This document shows, one piece after another, positions 12,301 through 22,152 of a stretch of 60,000 bases of DNA (position 1 is its first letter; each line of letters opens with the position of its first letter). This DNA comes from Symsagittifera roscoffensis (Eukaryota; Xenacoelomorpha; Acoela; Convolutidae). The notes under the pieces were generated by a model. That model did not search any database, was not told where the DNA came from, and was given only the letters and a program-made list of their open reading frames with translations. The position numbers were made by a program, and so were the translations under genes. Location of the stretch: contig NC_087064.1 in the NCBI RefSeq assembly GCF_963678635.1, forward strand, positions 53,588,684 to 53,648,683. Reading direction: 5' to 3'.

Positions 12301-15300
12301 AACTGAATAAATTATTTAATTGTTTGATTTAACTTTAACTTCCTTAAAAGATTGTTCAAGTGAGCAAAAAATGTCAGCAATCTTGAAACCTATGATTCGC
12401 AAATATAGCAAAATCAATATGAATCCCAAAAAACAGGCTGTTGTTCAAATGATGTGCGTAAACGATGTCTAAGCTTATGTGTTTTCAGGTGCAGTGTCAC
12501 AAAGGTTTCAATGTTCATGCTCAAATTGCACCGAAATGGATGGCAGAAACTTCTTCGTGGACTATCGAGTTAGACCCAAATCTATACGAGCTCTGGTTCA
12601 CAATTAATACGAAACCTCTCTCTTTGACAAGATACTTCATTGTGGCGAGAAAGAAGCCTGCTAGAAAAGCGACTTCAATATCGACCTTGTATGCGATGAA
12701 TGTGGTAAAAGAAGTTGGAGAGAAGTTTCCTGCTAGCGGTTTCCAGATCGAGAACACGGAGCCAAAAGAGTTTAAGGTGAGAATCATCAGGTGTTACAAA
12801 GCATCAATGAACATGAGATTCAGTTACAGTCGTGAAAAGTAAGATAAAATGTTTTCAAATGTGCGGCAGCATTAATACTGGATGTTGAGTTTTTAGCAAA
12901 TAGGATTGGCATGTGTTGCTCCATGAGTTTTTTTTGCATTTTTTGTTTTCGGAATTTTTGAAGCATCACAGCGATGCAATATGAAGGAAAGCTAAAATAA
13001 ATACTTCGAATAGAGAAATGAGAGCTTATCAAGATTTCCAATTTTAAGCTCTCAAACTACCACTACATTCTGTCATTCGGAGAGAACGGACTACTCAAAT
13101 CGATCAAAGATCGCAACACAGAGCGAGTGATAAATGTGGGGCTGAGTTTCGCTGCCTACCATGTGAACAGGGGTGGGGCATACCTGTTCTATCCCGGAGG
13201 ACCCCCAAAGCCACTGCCCTCACTTGCGCCTCCGGTGGTGGTGGAGAAAGGTCATTTGTTCAGCCGGGTGACAGTGATGTTCGATAATGTGATGCACTCA
13301 ATTAGAATTATGAACTCACCAGGCATGCTAAAACCTTTTTTTAACCGATTCTCTGATTCTATTTTTTTTTCAAAAGGCACGATATTGAGATATTGTTCAC
13401 AAAAAACCTCAATAGCGGAAAGTTTTATTGTTAAATGTGAGGCAACATGAGTAATAGAAAACAATTATGAGCAAATTTTTTTTTGTTGATTTAAGTATCG
13501 GAGCATTGTGTGATAGTACGATGCTACTTTTTCTCCAAACTTTTGGTGGTCCTTTTGCCAATAATGCCTTTTGCAAATTTTTGTCACGGCAAAAGTTTCA
13601 CTAATTTGAGGCTATTTTTTTTTCTTATTAAGAGTTATGAACGTAGTGAAGACTCTTATACAGGTCTTGCTGATTTTTTTTTCAGGAAAAATCTTAAAAT
13701 GTTAAGAATGCACTCAGGTTTTTATGCACTCTTTGAGTTCAATTGAAATTCATCTGCTGAAAGTAACGTAACTAGCACTCTCCAAATACGAACGTGGAAA
13801 TGGCGCAAGAAACGTGAACGATTTCTAGTTTCGAAAATGGAATTTAGTTTTTTAGATTTCCTGGGGAATAAAAACTTTGCTGTTGATCCAGTTTTCTCAA
13901 GTTTGATTAATGTTATCAAAAAAGCACTAATTGTAAATGGTTCTATAAATTCAAAGAGTTTAAAGGGCATCTATTTTTTTTCTTTAAAAGTCGAAAGATG
14001 AGAGTTTTTCAAAAAAAAGTCAGTGTTTTTTTTACGTTTATTAATGTTTTCCAATCTTCGATTGGCTATGTTTTCACTTTATAGAGCTGCTTTTTTGTTG
14101 TTTTGTTGCTAACGTTGGCAAGGCGCAGCTTTGCCTCTGATTTTATTGCATCAAATGAACTGAAAAAAGCCATTTTTTATAACACTGTTAACGACACGAG
14201 CGTAGTGTGGTGTGATAGTATGATGCAACTTTTTTCCAACCTTAGTTGCAAATAAAAGGAGTACTTTTGGTGGCACTTTTGAATCTGTAGGCTGCTTCAT
14301 GTGTTTTGGCTTTTGATTAGTAATAAGTTAACACAGTTGACGCTTTTATAATTCGTTGATTGAACTGGAAAAAGCTATTTGATTCATAGAACAGTATCAT
14401 AATTAAAATCCCATTTCAGAAGTTTTTCAACCCGAAATTTTTCAGCTCGAGATTTTCGAAATGCATATTTATACGCAATTTAGTTTAGCACAGTCTCTTT
14501 TTGTTACATGCAAAGTTATTGTGGTGGCCTTTAGTTTATTACTTTCAAATTTATTACCTGCAAAATTTGTGTTTTTGTGCATTTTAATGCTTTCATGCGT
14601 CCGAATCTTCGCCCCTTTCGTGCTCGTGTTTGCGAAGCCTCAGCCTGACATTTGTCAAACTTTGATTTCCGAATTTTTCCAGCTCAATATAAATCGCGAA
14701 AGTTTTGAAATAATTATTTTATACACTAATTGGCTTTGTACTTTCTATTTTATTACATTCAATTTAGTGTGGTTGCCTTTAGTTTATTACATTCCGAATT
14801 ATTACATGCAACATTTGTGTTTATGTAAAATTTGAAGCTCCCTTTTGCCGCTTGGCTTTGATTTCTTTAAGCGTCAGTGGCACATTTATTTAGGGCTGCC
14901 AATTGGAAAACACGAATGTCCGAGGGCTGTGAATTATTTCCCGTAGAGTCCATTGATTTTTCAAATCTCATTAGTTTTTTTCGTTTCGGACCATTTTAAA
15001 GCTATTTTTGGCGTTTTTTCGCTGGTGTTTGCGAAGCGCAGCCTCGCATATGCATTAAATTATCTTTTAATATTCAGGTTCGATAACACTTAATTTTGAA
15101 GAGTTTTTTGAAGATAGTTTCTTCGTACTCTAGGGCTAGATGGCTACTCGATTGCTGTTTCAAACCTGGTGGATCTGCGAAAGACTAGCAACAGAGAACT
15201 GACAATGAGAATAGATGCGACTGATCTGATGAAGATGGACGACGGGGAAGTGAAGAAGACCTTCTACACTGATCTGAATGGGTTCCAGATGCAAGCCAGG

Positions 15301-18300
15301 CACTATCACTCCCAGTTGCCACTGCAAGCGAGTTTCTACCCCATGCCTTCACAAGTATGCTGAATGAGTATCAAGTATCTTAATAGATTAGTTTGCTCTT
15401 TATTATGATTTTACTATTGTCTGTGGTATTTACCTTTGCGATAAGCAATGGTGTTTCAACTGGGTGCTAGATTTTTCCCGCTCAGAATTGTGTTCACAGA
15501 ATTTACACGTGAAAGGGTTACACGTCATTTAATTGCTGTTTACACATGCAGAGCATAGTGTGCTAGTACGATGCAGCTTTTTTCCACCCTAAGTCGCAAA
15601 TAAAAGTGCTACTTTTGGGGCGCTTTTAAGCAGGAGGCAGCATGATCAGTATTATACCATGTACTTCAACATTTGATTAATAATAAGTTATCACAGTTGA
15701 TGCTGTTTTAATTCATCAAATGAACTGAAAAAAGTTATTCGTTCCATATAACAGTTTGATACTTAAAGTTCGACTTCGGAAATTTTTCAACTCAATACAT
15801 TTTGCAAGATTTTTGAAATGCATATTTTTGGAGCAATAAGAAAGCATGAACGTCTGAGGACTGAGGATTAATTCCCATTTATTTTTCAAAATTCACTAGT
15901 TCTATTTAAAGCTACCGTGTATAAATTCAATTTAAATTCAAATTCAAGGATCGTTCTGCGCAGATGGCAGTTGTAACGCCCATGCTTGAGGACGACAGAA
16001 ACCGGCCTTCGAATCCGTTCGGGACCTATATTTTATAAATGACAATGTTTTGACTACTTTATGCTATCCTCTGTCTGCTTATTTTTTTCGGCTTTTTTCC
16101 CGAAGAATGGACATTTTTTGGAGGTTCATCTTTTTTTTCTAACATTGCGAATGCTATTTGTAGTATTTCTAATGTTGCAGGTAATTGATTTCCTAGTTTT
16201 TTTTGAGAAAAAACTGTTTCGTGAAGTTTTGTTAATTTTTGATTTGTTGATTTATCTGCACGTTGTAATAGTAATTCATTTTTTGTAGCTTAAGTGGTGC
16301 CTGTATTAATTTTGAATCTCAAATTGGCAAGTTAGGATCGATGTGTCTGTTCCTGATGATTGTCTGAATCAGTGGTAAATTTAAATCCTAATTGGACAAA
16401 ACATGAATAGTTACACATAGTGGAGTTTGGGTTCAGATGATAATCAATGGAGTGAAGGGATCAGCGAGAGTGACTCTCCACTCTGCACAGTCTGCAGGGG
16501 CAGGTATCACCCCAGAAGGATTCATCGACATCATGCTTGACAGGAGACTCATGCAGGACGACGGAAGAGGAGTTCAACAAGGTTCGCGGTAGTAGTTTTT
16601 TGCATTCAAAAATCAAAATTAAGTGAATTATTTTCTTCAGTTTTTAATGCTTGCGATTAGAAAACGTTATCGACTTTTTTTAGGTTTTCAAATGGCGTAA
16701 ATATAATAAATTAATCATTTGATAGGTTGATTTATAGTCAATTTGAGTTCAGCGTCTTATTCTGCACATTTGGTCTTAAGTCCATACCTGGTTATAAGAA
16801 GTTCGAATCCGGCCAGAACCTATTTGCAAACTGAAATTTTGCCGCTGGAAAAAAATTAATTGTAACCTATTTTTGACTTCTCATTTTTTGTCGACTTGGT
16901 TGTCACCTGCGCGCTTTTCTGGTGATTTAAGCAATTTTCTCTGTAATTTTGAATCCGTTTGATATATTCCTGTTATGGTGCACGTTTAAGAGTAATGAAA
17001 GTAGTGAAGACTCTTATATAGGTCTTGCTATTTTTTTTCAGGAAAAGTCTTAAATTCATAAACTCCTCGTCAAAAGTCGATTTTGAAGTAAAAAGCTCAC
17101 CGAGTAAACATTTTGGTTACTTTGTTTTCAAACGCAATCCTCTCAAGAAAATTGAGAAATATTTAGCACAATAAAAATGGATTAAGATGCTACTTGCATT
17201 GTTGCTACTTGCAAGAGCCATGATGCTACTTGCAAAAGGAAAAGATCAATGATGGAGCGTACAAAGTTTGAATACGGATTTTTAAAGCTCAAATCATCTG
17301 AACACATAAATTAGCTTTGTTAGCGCATGGCTTAACCGAAATTTTATATGCTTTTTTTTCGAGCGAGTATTTCTCTTGAACGCGTTTTTTATGTCCATGA
17401 TTTGAATGGAGGGTTAATCGATGTCTGAACTTGTGAATGAAAGAATTGAAGACCTTGATTTAGGCCTTGTCGTTTTATTGTTGTTTAAAAACAAAGTCTC
17501 AAAAGTTTACTAACGAACTAATTTTATGCGAGGTGCAAATTTCAATTATTAAATTGATTTAACTGCAAATTCTGAGGCTTCCTGAAAACCAGAAGGCTGG
17601 AAGCCCATAGTTAAAGATCATGGAATAGACCAACTTAGGTTCTGTGACGTTTTTTTTTTTATTATTTAAAGGAAAACGTCGTTCACACTCAAGTTGAGTT
17701 TTCGTGGTTTTCTCATTTTTGAAATAGAAAGCAAACAATGATATCATAATAAAAGTAATAACGGCGTTGAAAATATGATCGAATTCTAATTACACTAGCG
17801 TCAGCCTAGTGTATCATTAAAACCTTCTTTTTTTTCTAACCCAAGTCGCAAATAATGGTGCCACTGTTGAGGCACCTTTACAGCTTTTGATTGCTCCTGC
17901 TTTGACATTCGAATAGTAATAAGTTCACTTAGTTGATGCATTTTTATTTTATCAAATGAACCGAAACAAATTATTTGTTTCAAACAATATAACAATAATA
18001 TAAACTCGATTTCAGAAATTTGCTAACACAAAATATCTCGCAATTTTTTGAAATGCATAATTTATATATAATGTGGCTTTATGCGTTGCTATTTGTTACA
18101 TGCAAAGTTATTGTGGATGCCTTCAGTATGTGAAGTTCCAAATTATTACTGGCAAAATTGTGTCTATTTGAATTTTTTGCTACTTTTGCTGAATGGCATT
18201 GGCAATTTATTGGCATATGTAGCTGGTTTATTCGTGACTAGTGTTTGTCGTTGGTTAAGTGTGCGTGGCTGAGTGGTTAAGCGTATGTGAGATTCAAAAT

Positions 18301-21300
18301 TTCTTGATTGAATTAGGTCGCAGATCGAATCCTTGACTTAGCCGAATTTTGCTAATTCGAGGCTTTTTTCTATTTTTCTTATTGCTATTTCTAGAGCTGC
18401 TTTTTTCGTGTTCTCGCTAGTGTTTGCGAATCGTAAAATTATTCCCAAGCAAAGCTTATGAAGTTAATCATGCCAAAATTTCAAAGTTTCTGACTGAAAT
18501 TCAAAGTCTGTTGAGTCAAACGTATCAAATTTTGGTCGGTAGATGTAGATTTTGTGAAATATTTTTTGACCGAGCGATTTTGAATTTCTGGAAAAGTTTC
18601 AAACTATCATTTTTAATGCTTGAGGTGATTACAGAACAAAAAACTGCGTAGAAGAAATAGTGAATTAGACATATTCGAAAATTTTTGCGTGGAAAACAAA
18701 TGTTGTCGAATGTCTGATTGACTATTTTTTACGCATTTATTTGTTCTGTAATCACATCACGCACTAAAACGACACTGTAATCACATCACGCACTAAAGAA
18801 GTTTTCTTGTAGTTTTTATGAACGTGGTCGGAACATTCTGAGCTACGTGCACAGCAACCGGTTATTCTCGTTTTTCTGTGTGTATCTTATGTCGGTTAGA
18901 TGCCATATCGCGATTTTTTTTTGCTTTAAGTTTTTTTCAATTTAATTTCAAATATAGAGCTTTCTAAAGTCACTTTTACCAAAGCGTTATTTTTACAACT
19001 AGTTTTTTTGAATTTATCATCCAATTGCCTCCTTGCTACCCTTATTTTTTGTTATGAGTAAGTTTTGTATTAAGCGAATCTTCGAAAAGTTTCGACCAAA
19101 AAGGAAAAGAACGACCAAAAGACCATTTGTTTACTATAGATGGAAATACCACCAGGTCATGGCGGGATTGCATTTAACTTTCCTCGTTGATTTTCGGCCT
19201 CTTCTTGAATGACGTCATTACATTTTCATGTCCGGGTGACCAGATTTCAACTCAACTCGAATCCAGTAGTCAATGAAATAGTGAGGCTTGGTGTAAGTAG
19301 ATTATTATAATGGGCGGGACAAACAACATGTTCGACTAATAACAACGAACCCGTATATCGTCCCTTAAAACGGTCGATAAAATTGAGTTCTTTATCAACA
19401 GATATCTAGGCGTTGGGTGAAGTTTTATGGGCTTGATCAGTTGCGAAGAAAAATACGACCGTATTCGTCGATTGAACAAAGCAGATATAAGACTGCCTCG
19501 CTATGATCTGCTTATCGTTCCATATGAACGGAGTATCCATTTTCACAGGCTGAAAAACTGGTTCCGCAAACTTGTCTCAGATGACGTCTTTTTTCTTGCA
19601 CCAGAGGGTCTACCAAAACTCTCGAGAGACTTCTGTAACTGTTTCAAGAAGTTTTGGAACTTTAAATTTGACTGTTCAATTTTTTTTAATAATCTGAACT
19701 CACCTTCAAAGGCAGGAGTGTCTTCTGCTTTTTAAATCGATTGGAAATTTTGAGCTAACTTTTAGAGTCAGGAGAGATTTGCGTTGCTTTATTTTTTAAC
19801 AGACGTTTTTAAGCTCACTTCGAGAGCTAGTTCTGGCTTTCACTCCTCAGTGCTCAGTACTTGGTCGTATCAATTCAAGTCAACTTTGAGTATTGGGGAT
19901 GGTTGTATAGTACACGTTGTTCAATGGCAATAATTTTTGGGACTAACTAAGCTCACTTTATGAGCTCGGGAGCATGTTCCAATAATCCTCTTTTATCACT
20001 TAAGCCCGGGATGGTGTGTAAAATTTTGGAATTTGGCTTTCATTTTCTTTTCTGTCTGCTAACTTGCATTGCTATGCTTGTGTGGTATCTCAAGTAGTGC
20101 AAAACTCGGCTTCACCTTTCTTTCAATTTATAAAATCTTTGTATCGCTGATTCTACGACATTTTGTAGGGTAAACGCCACATCCAATGGACCAGGATGAA
20201 CCTTGAGGTTTTTAAAAACGCTTGAAATAAAAGTAGGGTTTTTGGTCGCCGAAATTATTCACCGTTTTTGGGTGATATACATTACAATAGTTGTCAGGTT
20301 CAAAAAGATGGATCGTTACTTGCTGTACTTCGAACAGTTTTAATAATTCATTTCAAAAGCCAAATATGTTGGTGAAAGAAATGTAAAACATTTCACCTGA
20401 CAGAGTAATGTATTTACAAAATTTATCCTAGTAGATTGTACAATTGAGTGAAAATGAAATGACTATATGTATTATAATTTTTACCCTTGCGATAAGCAAT
20501 GGCTGTACAATCGGGTACAAGATTTTTTTCCGGTAAACAACTTTGTCCACAGGACTTTTTCATCTCTGACGTGCTCAATTACTTGAAATTCAAATAAAAC
20601 TACTATCGTATAAGTAGTAATTAGAAACAATATCATACAAGTAGTAATTAGTTAAAGCCTAATTCAGGTTTTAATTATCTTTTCAAAAAAGTCTCTATTT
20701 TTTTTCGGGTTGGCGGTTTTCTTCCTAGTTTCTCTCGGTTCATTTTCCGTTTTTTGAACCGCCATTTTTTATCTAATAGTTTTTTTTTATTCGGCAACTT
20801 TTTAAAGCATGGGTTTTGTTCCAATTCAAACAATTTTTACTATAATGAAAATTCACAAATTTGAATTTACCAAGTCTATTTTGAGTTTTTTTTTCTTTTT
20901 TTTTTCCCTAAATTATATATGTTTTAACATCTTCAGTTCATGTTATATCGACCCAGTCAATTTGTATTGGGTAATTTTTAGGGCAAAATATATCCGCATG
21001 CGATGCGATTATGTGTTTCAATTTGATGGGTCATAAAAACTTTTAAATTAAAGAAAAGTTTTTTGACAACAATTTTGTTTTCGGCTCAATTGGTTTCGAC
21101 TCAAAGTTTGTCGCCTTTGTTGCCGCTCGGTAAATTCTTTCCATTTGTAAAGGCTTTTTATGAACTCATCCGATACAAGCGTGAATTTTTGAAGCTGTAG
21201 TTTTGTTCGACTTTCGAGTTTTTTTTTTCAAGTAATTTTTTCAACTTGATTTTTCAGAAGGTTTATTTGACTTGTCTTTTTTTTTTCATTCTCTGTGTCA

Positions 21301-22152
21301 AATTTAATACATACAATATACTCAATTCATGCAAAAATTACCCCCCTTTTGTATTCTACAGGTGTGAAGGACAATAAACTGACCCCGAATGACTTTTGGC
21401 TAGTGCCAGAGTTCTTCGACAACTCTCTCGGAACTGCACGAGATGCCTCTGATTACGCAATTAAACCGACAGTGATGTCTCAGCAGGCCAATTTGGCTCT
21501 TAATAACCCACTCATTGCTCTTTTACCTGCGGATGACAGCAAACAGGTGAACGAAGGTCATTCGGGCAAAGTACCTTCTCCAGGTGGATTTCAAGGTCAG
21601 GCGAAGAGTTATTTGCCATGTGACGTGCATCTACTGAACCTGCGGACTATGAACTTGGAAGAAAAGGAGGCGCTTTTGATTCTTCATCGATTGGTAAGTT
21701 AAATGAAAATTAATGAGAACGGTGTAATTAATCGTAGAATTTTTTTTTAATTTTCTTGCAATAATTTTTCAAAAGTGCGAAAGTTTTCGATTCGATTTTA
21801 TGTTGTTTCATTTTTAAGAGTCGATGAACGTAGTTGAAGCTCTTATACAGATAATGATGATTTTTGTTATTTTTTTTTAGGAAAAGTCTTAAAATTTGTT
21901 CAGGCTCAGCTTTACTTTTTCGTGGTTTTTCAGGGTCATTCGTGTCGTGTAGCATCCTCAGGGAATTTGGTCCCAACCAATTGTTCGCTGAATAATGGAA
22001 TAATAGACCTGACTAACGTGACAAAGGACCTGTTCAAATTCACGGAATATTCTTTGAACGGAATCCACAACTTGAGCGAGGCGCACCAGAAAACTATCCA
22101 GATAAACCCATTTGAAATCAATACTTATTTGATGCAACTGGACAAAAAATGA
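6077..22152 (+). CDS. MAN2A: Golgi alpha-mannosidase II (GH38), 12 exons, N-terminus missing
   Basis: Twelve exons join into one uninterrupted frame of 1,058 codons plus TGA: 6077-6357, 6604-7147, 9452-9567, 10252-10419, 11505-11781, 11967-12278, 12489-12776, 13049-13322, 15134-15354, 16437-16581, 21362-21693, 21934-22152. The product trims two mannoses from GlcNAcMan5GlcNAc2 in the medial Golgi during complex N-glycan synthesis. The family is clear from [17 protein letters not shown] (zinc-binding His and Asp), the nucleophile motif [28 protein letters not shown] and [11 protein letters not shown]. The WLKTF and QNWD features match the Golgi MAN2A branch better than lysosomal MAN2B1. Animal family members are about 1,100-1,150 residues, so roughly 110 residues (tail, membrane anchor, stem) must come from an upstream exon not seen here. 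The acid/base region reads GQDF where many homologues have GDDF. All introns are GT-AG except intron 8 (GC-AG). Introns are 185 bp to 4.8 kb and repeat-filled. Confidence 0.93.
6604..7147 (+). CDS. MAN2A: MAN2A exon (catalytic core)
   Basis: Largest exon. The acceptor is TTTTTTAAG and the donor is GTT/GTAAGT. It encodes [35 protein letters not shown], the nucleophile motif [14 protein letters not shown], and the cysteine-bearing [13 protein letters not shown] segment typical of the Golgi branch. Confidence 0.92.
7185..7245 (+). repeat. Dispersed repeat, family ED, 5' block
   Basis: GCCAGTTTCCGTGCAAGTAG then CTCAGAATGTTCTGGCCA matches the heads at 885 and 8415. Confidence 0.5.
7670..7995 (+). 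repeat. Tandem pair of a SINE-body-like unit (about 165 bp each)
   Basis: Both halves carry TGTCTG, then a GTCGGCTTAG-like block, CATCACNGATTTT, TGTGCTGNAAGCA, and GTGTTGTTCANTCTA. The units are about 7670-7835 and 7836-7995, in the same orientation inside a mannosidase intron. The body is shared with the SINE-like repeats at 2071 and 25301. Confidence 0.55.
8185..8240 (+). repeat. Short palindromic repeat, family F
   Basis: TGTATCGCAAGTGATACGAAG then CTCCGCTTCGCGTCTGTGT. This is the best-preserved copy; its CGAAGCTCCGCTTCG core can pair with itself. Confidence 0.5.
8405..8945 (+). repeat. Dispersed repeat, family ED, fuller copy 2
   Basis: The head TTAGCTGGTTGCTGTGCAAG is followed about 320 bases later by the second block with CGACACTGGGACAACTTTTT, ATGATATATTACTTGAAC and CTTGTGGTACCTGATTTTGCG. 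A further copy of the second block alone lies immediately 5' (8240-8395). Confidence 0.6.
9452..9567 (+). CDS. MAN2A: MAN2A exon (nucleotide 2-phase end before acid/base region)
   Basis: The acceptor is TTCTTTAG and the donor is TCTC/GTGAGA. It encodes [17 protein letters not shown] and ends at the GQDFS turn. The second Asp of the usual GDDF pair is kept; the first is Gln. Confidence 0.88.
10252..10419 (+). CDS. MAN2A: MAN2A exon (GTLSDYFEL region)
   Basis: The acceptor is GTTACAG and the donor is TGAG/GTTAGT. It encodes [20 protein letters not shown], matching the conserved (Q/K)xGTLSDYFD element of the family. Confidence 0.9.
11505..11781 (+). CDS. MAN2A: MAN2A exon (GDFFTYSD to HHDGITGT)
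   Basis: The acceptor is GTTTTAG and the donor is AAGG/GTAAGT. It encodes [20 protein letters not shown] and [15 protein letters not shown]; the His pair includes the zinc ligand. Confidence 0.92.
11967..12278 (+). CDS. MAN2A: MAN2A exon (start of beta domain)
   Basis: The acceptor is ATTTTAG and the donor is GAG/GTACAA. It encodes [15 protein letters not shown], matching VVVDYGxRL of homologues, and runs into the all-beta region ([20 protein letters not shown]). Confidence 0.9.
12489..12776 (+). CDS. MAN2A: MAN2A exon (beta domain)
   Basis: The acceptor is TTTTCAG and the donor is AAG/GTGAGA; phase 0 on both sides, 96 codons. The segment is moderately diverged. It keeps the frame and is needed to link its neighbours. 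Confidence 0.85.
13049..13322 (+). CDS. MAN2A: MAN2A exon with GC 5' splice site
   Basis: The acceptor is ATTTTAAG. It encodes [18 protein letters not shown], matching SGAYLFLPDG of homologues. The coding match ends at ...NSPG, and the only splice site that joins it in frame to the next exon is CCAG/GCATGC, a GC donor. Confidence 0.85.
13629..13705 (+). repeat. Hairpin-headed repeat, family B, copy 2
   Basis: TAAGAGTTATGAACGTAGTG then AAGACTCTTATACAGGTCTTG and TTTTTCAGGAAAAATCTTAAA. Confidence 0.65.
14196..14500 (+). repeat. Dispersed repeat, family R2, copy 1
   Basis: Ordered blocks: GAGCGTAGTGTGGTGTGATA, TTTTTTCCAACCTTAGTTGCAAATAAAAG, TTTGATTAGTAATAAGTTAAC, then a GAACTGGAAAAAG-like block. 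The order is the same at 15543-15840 and 17795-18065; partial copies are at 13500-13565 and 23070-23140. The tail beyond 14461 (TTGTTACATGCAAAGTTATTG) is also shared with 18090-18180. Confidence 0.65.
15134..15354 (+). CDS. MAN2A: MAN2A exon ([18 protein letters not shown])
   Basis: The acceptor is CTCTAG and the donor is ACAA/GTATGC. It encodes [19 protein letters not shown] and [15 protein letters not shown], a strong match to the NREIAM...FYTDLNGYQIQPR block of the MAN2A family. Confidence 0.93.
15430..15520 (+). repeat. SINE-like repeat, family A, 5' block only
   Basis: CCTTTGCGATAAGCAATGG, then CTGGGTGCTAGATTTTTCCCG and TTGTGTTCACAGAATTT, as at 20481 and 25301. The tRNA-like block is absent here. 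Confidence 0.5.
15543..15840 (+). repeat. Dispersed repeat, family R2, copy 2
   Basis: AGAGCATAGTGTGCTAGTACG, CCCTAAGTCGCAAATAAAAG, TTTGATTAATAATAAGTTATC, AATGAACTGAAAAAAGTTATT, and TTTTTGAAATGCATATTTTT at the end. Confidence 0.65.
15955..16035 (+). repeat. tRNA-derived SINE head
   Basis: GATGGCAGTTGTAACGCCCA resembles an A box and GGCCTTCGAATCC resembles a B box, about 45 bases apart, followed by GGGACCTATATTTT. The GGxxxGGACCT ending after the B box is shared with the repeats at 2071 and 16745. Confidence 0.55.
16437..16581 (+). CDS. MAN2A: MAN2A exon (DRRLMQDD)
   Basis: The acceptor is GGTTCAG and the donor is CAAG/GTTCGC. It encodes [12 protein letters not shown] and [18 protein letters not shown], matching the IMDRRLxQDDNRGLxQG motif of the family. 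Confidence 0.93.
16745..16910 (+). repeat. SINE-like unit with B-box and shared body
   Basis: AAGTTCGAATCCGGCCAGAACC is a good B-box-like element; the body TTTTTGTCGACTTGGTTGTCACC follows, as at 2071 and 25490. Confidence 0.55.
16987..17060 (+). repeat. Hairpin-headed repeat, family B, copy 3
   Basis: TAAGAGTAATGAAAGTAGTG then AAGACTCTTATATAGGTCTTG and TTTTTTTCAGGAAAAGTCTTAAA. Confidence 0.65.
17795..18065 (+). repeat. Dispersed repeat, family R2, copy 3
   Basis: AGCCTAGTGTATCATTAAAA, CTAACCCAAGTCGCAAATAA, GAATAGTAATAAGTTCAC, and TTTTTTGAAATGCATAATTT at the end, in the order seen in copies 1 and 2. Confidence 0.6.
18253..18343 (+). repeat. tRNA(Leu/Ser)-like SINE head or tRNA pseudogene
   Basis: A near-consensus A box, TGGCTGAGTGGTTAAGCG (18266-18283), is followed about 40 bases later by a B-box-like CAGATCGAATCC. 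GGTTAAG at 18253 can pair with CTTAGCC at 18337-18343. The T-arm stem does not pair and the A box is offset from the acceptor, so a working tRNA is unlikely. Confidence 0.5.
18626..18754. repeat. Foldback repeat (about 50-bp arms)
   Basis: TGATTACAGAACAAA...TGCGTA...AATAGTGAATTAGACAT (18626-18678) is matched in inverted orientation by 18706-18754 with a few mismatches. The right arm runs into an inverted ED head (to about 18880) that contains a tandem GTAATCACATCACGCACTAAA duplication. Confidence 0.6.
20080..20125 (+). repeat. Short palindromic repeat, family F, diverged copy
   Basis: GTGGTATCTCAAGTAGTGCA then AAACTCGGCTTCAC, weaker than the other copies. Confidence 0.35.
20481..20600 (+). 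repeat. SINE-like repeat, family A, 5' block only
   Basis: CCCTTGCGATAAGCAATGG, AATCGGGTACAAGATTTTTT and AACAACTTTGTCCACAGGA match 25301-25380. Confidence 0.5.
21362..21693 (+). CDS. MAN2A: MAN2A exon (C-terminal beta region)
   Basis: The acceptor is TTCTACAG and the donor is TTG/GTAAGT. It encodes [13 protein letters not shown] and [12 protein letters not shown], as expected for the C-terminal lobe of GH38 Golgi enzymes. Confidence 0.9.
21815..21900 (+). repeat. Hairpin-headed repeat, family B, copy 4
   Basis: TAAGAGTCGATGAACGTAGT then TGAAGCTCTTATACAG and TTTTTTTTTAGGAAAAGTCTTAAA. It lies in the last MAN2A intron. Confidence 0.6.
21934..22152 (+). CDS. MAN2A: MAN2A last exon and stop
   Basis: The acceptor is TTTTTCAG; the exon ends with TGA at 22150-22152. 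It encodes [15 protein letters not shown] and [14 protein letters not shown], matching the PMEISTFR-type C-terminal end of homologues. The nearest polyadenylation-like signal is ATTAAA at 22322-22327. Confidence 0.9.
   Translation, partial: GHSCRVASSGNLVPTNCSLNNGIIDLTNVTKDLFKFTEYSLNGIHNLSEAHQKTIQINPFEINTYLMQLDKK

Larger units (their letters stand above)
13323..15133 (+). other. GC-AG intron 8 of MAN2A
   Basis: The intron starts GCATGC and ends GTACTCTAG. No in-frame GT donor lies nearby. The 1.8 kb between contains a partial and a full copy of repeat family R2 and a family B copy, and no other coding sequence. Confidence 0.7.
16582..21361 (+). other. Long repeat-filled intron 10 of MAN2A
   Basis: The 4.8 kb hold a SINE-like unit (16745-16910), repeat B, an R2 copy, a tRNA-like unit, a foldback and an inverted ED head. 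An open frame of 102 codons at 19427-19735 has no recognisable features. No nested gene is supported. Confidence 0.6.

Noticed and set aside
18253-18343. A functional tRNA-Leu/Ser gene
   Set aside because: The A box is good, but the T-arm does not pair, the acceptor stem is out of register with the A box, and no normal variable arm is seen; it is better read as a SINE head or pseudogene.
19427-19735. A 102-codon open frame in MAN2A intron 10 as a nested gene
   Set aside because: No family features, no flanking splice sites that help, and the second half is low-quality AT-rich sequence.
6077-22152. Lysosomal alpha-mannosidase (MAN2B1) as the identity of the GH38 gene
   Set aside because: The WLKTF after HSHNDPGW, the EFSWRQNWD block, the CGPD...CCQFDF segment and the GDFFTYSDR...YWSGYF block fit the Golgi MAN2A branch.
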